A stretch of DNA of 64,000 nt, taken from NCBI RefSeq assembly GCF_009911265.1, contig NZ_QXXA01000010.1, forward strand, positions 127,454 through 191,453, in the 5' to 3' direction. The DNA is from Senegalia massiliensis (GTDB lineage: Bacteria; Bacillota; Clostridia; Tissierellales; SIT17). A program made the translations under genes and the position numbers. Shown piece after piece: positions 62,312 through 64,000 of this stretch; position 1 is the stretch's first letter; every line of letters starts with the position of its first letter. The notes below the pieces were generated by a model, which was given only the letters and a program-made list of their open reading frames with translations, made no database searches and was not told the origin of the DNA.

Positions 62312-62461
62312 ATGAATAAATGGCCTTTATTTATTATTTCTATAGGATTACTTATAATTGCAAGTAGTCCTATGTTTAAAAATCAAGTTATAAATATAAT
62401 AATGGGAGCATTGGTTATAGGAATTGGAATAATATTATTTAAGAAGAGTAAGAAAGGTTGA
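62312..62461 (+). CDS. Small two-helix membrane protein (49 residues) in the PTS operon
   Basis: The frame encodes MNKWPLFIISIGLLIIASS, a short polar turn, and IINIIMGALVIGIGIILF-like hydrophobic segment, ending in KKSKKG. Two membrane helices with a positively charged C-terminus are clear. AAGG lies nine bases before the ATG. It starts one base after the EIIA stop and ends six bases before the GH1 gene, so it occupies the gap exactly and is likely translated. I recognise no family; it could assist the EIIC permease. Confidence 0.6.
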   Translation: MNKWPLFIISIGLLIIASSPMFKNQVINIIMGALVIGIGIILFKKSKKG

Positions 62462-62466
62462 TATAA

Positions 62467-63849
62467 ATGTTAAGGTTTCCAGAAAAATTTTATTTTGGTA
62501 GTGCCTCATCTGCTACACAATCAGAAGGTAGCTTTGAAGGAGATGGAAAAGGTAAAGATATATGGGATCAATGGTTTGAGAGTGAGCCAGAAAAATTTTA
62601 TGGTGAAGTAGGTCCAAATAAGACTACAGCTATGTATAAAAATTACAAAGAAGATATAAAGTTATTGAAGCAAACAGGGCATAATTCATTTAGAACATCA
62701 ATTAGTTGGGCAAGACTATTTCCTAAAGGATATGGAGATGTAAATGAAGAAGCAGTAAAATATTATAAAGATTACTTCCAAAGATTAAAAGAAAATGATA
62801 TAGAGCCCTTTGTAAATTTATTTCATTTTGATATGCCTATGGAATTACAAAAGATAGGTGGATGGGAAAATAGAAAAGTAGTAGATTATTATAGAGAATA
62901 TGCAAAGACTTGTTTTGAGTTATTTGGAGACATAGTTAAAAGATGGTTTACATTTAATGAGCCTATAGTTCATGTAGAATGTGGATATTTAAATCAATAT
63001 CATTATCCTATGAAGGTAGATGCAAAACTTGCAGTACAAGTAGGGTATCATACAGCCCTTGCAAGTGCATATGCAATAAAAGAATTTAAAGAGAGTAAAA
63101 TTGATGGAAAAATAGGTATAGTTCTGAATTTATCTCCTGCATATCCTAGAAGCAATAATAACGAGGATTTAAAAGCAGCAGAAATAGCAGAATCCTTTCA
63201 AAATAAAAGCTTTTTAGATCCTGCAATTAAAGGTGAGTTTAATGAATTATTAGTAAGCTTAATTAAAAAGCATGATTTAATGCCTGAATATGACAGAGAA
63301 GATTTAGAAATTATAAAAGAAAACACTGTGGACTTTTTAGGTGTAAATTATTATCAACCTGTAAGAGTAAAGGCAAAAGAACATCTCCCAAATCCTAATG
63401 CACCATTTTTACCAACATATTATTTTGATCTTTACGATATGCCAGGTAAAAAGATGAATAAATATAGAGGTTGGGAAATTTATGAAAAAGGAATATATGA
63501 TATAGCATTAAATATTAAAAATGAATATGACAATATTGAATGGATGATAACAGAAAACGGTATGGGTGTCCAAGATGAAGATAGATTTAAAAAAGATGGA
63601 ATTATAGAAGATGATTATAGGATAGATTTCTTTAAAGGACATTTAAAATGGCTTCATAAAGGGATAGAAGAAGGTTCGAATTGCATAGGATATCACATAT
63701 GGACTCCTATTGATTGCTGGTCTTGGTTAAATGCATATAAAAATAAATATGGATTAATTGAATTAGATTTAGAAACACAAGAGAGAACAATAAAAAAATC
63801 AGGATACTGGTTTAAACAATTAAGTGATAACAAAGGATTTGAACTTTAA
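62467..63849 (+). CDS. GH1 6-phospho-beta-glycosidase
   Basis: The protein has 460 residues, normal for GH1. The acid/base is Glu165 in TFNEP and the nucleophile Glu363 in ITENG. SSATQSEGSFEGDGKG near the start and WTPIDCWSWLNAYKNKYGLIELD near the end are GH1 features; the C-terminal region normally holds the phosphate-binding loop. It should cleave the phosphorylated disaccharide delivered by the PTS. The exact sugar is not set by the visible motifs. Confidence 0.92.
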   Translation: MLRFPEKFYFGSASSATQSEGSFEGDGKGKDIWDQWFESEPEKFYGEVGPNKTTAMYKNYKEDIKLLKQTGHNSFRTSISWARLFPKGYGDVNEEAVKYYKDYFQRLKENDIEPFVNLFHFDMPMELQKIGGWENRKVVDYYREYAKTCFELFGDIVKRWFTFNEPIVHVECGYLNQYHYPMKVDAKLAVQVGYHTALASAYAIKEFKESKIDGKIGIVLNLSPAYPRSNNNEDLKAAEIAESFQNKSFLDPAIKGEFNELLVSLIKKHDLMPEYDREDLEIIKENTVDFLGVNYYQPVRVKAKEHLPNPNAPFLPTYYFDLYDMPGKKMNKYRGWEIYEKGIYDIALNIKNEYDNIEWMITENGMGVQDEDRFKKDGIIEDDYRIDFFKGHLKWLHKGIEEGSNCIGYHIWTPIDCWSWLNAYKNKYGLIELDLETQERTIKKSGYWFKQLSDNKGFEL

Positions 63850-63866
63850 TAGAAAGGTAGGGTAGG

Positions 63867-64000
63867 ATGAATAAAAATTTAAAAGTAGTAGTAATAGGAG
63901 GAGGTTCATCTTATACTCCGGAACTTATAGAAGGATTTATAAAAAGATATGATGAACTAAAAATAACAGAATTACACCTTGTAGATATAGAAGAAGGAAA
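63867..64000 (+). CDS. GH4 NAD-dependent 6-phospho-glycosidase, 3'-truncated by window edge
   Basis: Only 44 codons are present, starting MNKNLKVVVIGGGSSYTPEL. The GGGSSYTPELIEGF pattern with LHLVDIEEG is the NAD-binding start of GH4 enzymes such as 6-phospho-beta-glucosidase CelF. GH4 uses NAD and a metal ion. It follows the GH1 gene by 17 bases in the same operon, so two phospho-glycosidases of different mechanism serve this locus. Confidence 0.85.
   Translation, partial: MNKNLKVVVIGGGSSYTPELIEGFIKRYDELKITELHLVDIEEG

Noticed and set aside
1..64000. CRISPR arrays, tRNA or rRNA genes, insertion sequences and prophage
   Set aside because: No regularly spaced repeats, no tRNA-like cloverleaf with CCA, and no transposase, integrase or phage proteins were seen on either strand.

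Overview
The window is very AT-rich DNA from an anaerobic, amino-acid-fermenting, low-GC Gram-positive bacterium. Selenocysteine-dependent D-proline reductase, a glycyl-radical hydroxyproline dehydratase, two sigma-54 activators, many phosphotransferase (PTS) operons and purine-rich ribosome sites together suggest a Clostridia member of the Peptostreptococcales/Tissierellales type. The genus cannot be fixed from the sequence alone. No rRNA, tRNA, CRISPR array, transposase or phage gene was seen.

Region 1 (1-20 kb) is a proline, hydroxyproline and prolyl-peptide island. It holds a partial Xaa-Pro aminopeptidase, then an XRE-cupin regulator with a radical-SAM activase, 4-hydroxyproline dehydratase HypD and pyrroline-5-carboxylate reductase. 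Two convergent prolyl peptidases and a POT-type peptide transporter follow. Next come the sigma-54 activator PrdR and a -24/-12 promoter driving the Stickland proline reductase operon prdC-prdA-(small ORF)-prdB-prdD-prdE-prdF plus a TauE/SafE-type permease, and a second XRE-cupin regulator. prdC and prdB each read through an in-frame UGA (Sec), and each has a candidate SECIS hairpin downstream. The inferred logic is: peptides are imported and cleaved, hydroxyproline is converted to proline, L-proline is racemised, and D-proline is reduced to 5-aminovalerate.

Region 2 (20-29 kb) has a PspC/LiaF-like envelope-stress pair. A LevR-type sigma-54 activator then precedes a mannose-family PTS (IIA, IIB, IIC, IID) and two SIS-domain deglycase-like enzymes. 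This layout matches gfrABCDEF, used for fructoselysine/glucoselysine (Amadori products). Region 3 (29-37 kb) has polysaccharide genes (sugar-nucleotide dehydratase, Wzz-like modulator, BY-kinase, PHP phosphatase), a lone fabZ and a c-di-GMP phosphodiesterase.

Region 4 (37-58 kb) is sugar-acid and sugar catabolism: IclR regulator, KDPG aldolase and KDG kinase. A flavoprotein/MerR cassette flanked by 33-bp repeats appears inserted there. An ascorbate-type PTS operon follows with an orphan tryptophan-synthase-alpha-like enzyme and a divergent tagatose-bisphosphate aldolase. Then comes a hexuronate locus (GntR, UxuA, TRAP transporter, alcohol dehydrogenase, enolase-superfamily dehydratase, UxuB) and transketolase. 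UxuB and UxuA would make KDG for KdgK and Eda.

Region 5 (58-64 kb) is a beta-glucoside or amino-sugar disaccharide locus: DUF3284 protein, MupG-like protein, GntR-UTRA repressor, a lactose/cellobiose-type PTS, a 49-residue membrane protein, a GH1 phospho-glycosidase, and a GH4 enzyme cut by the window end. Two identical TGGTATATACCA dyads mark its two promoters.
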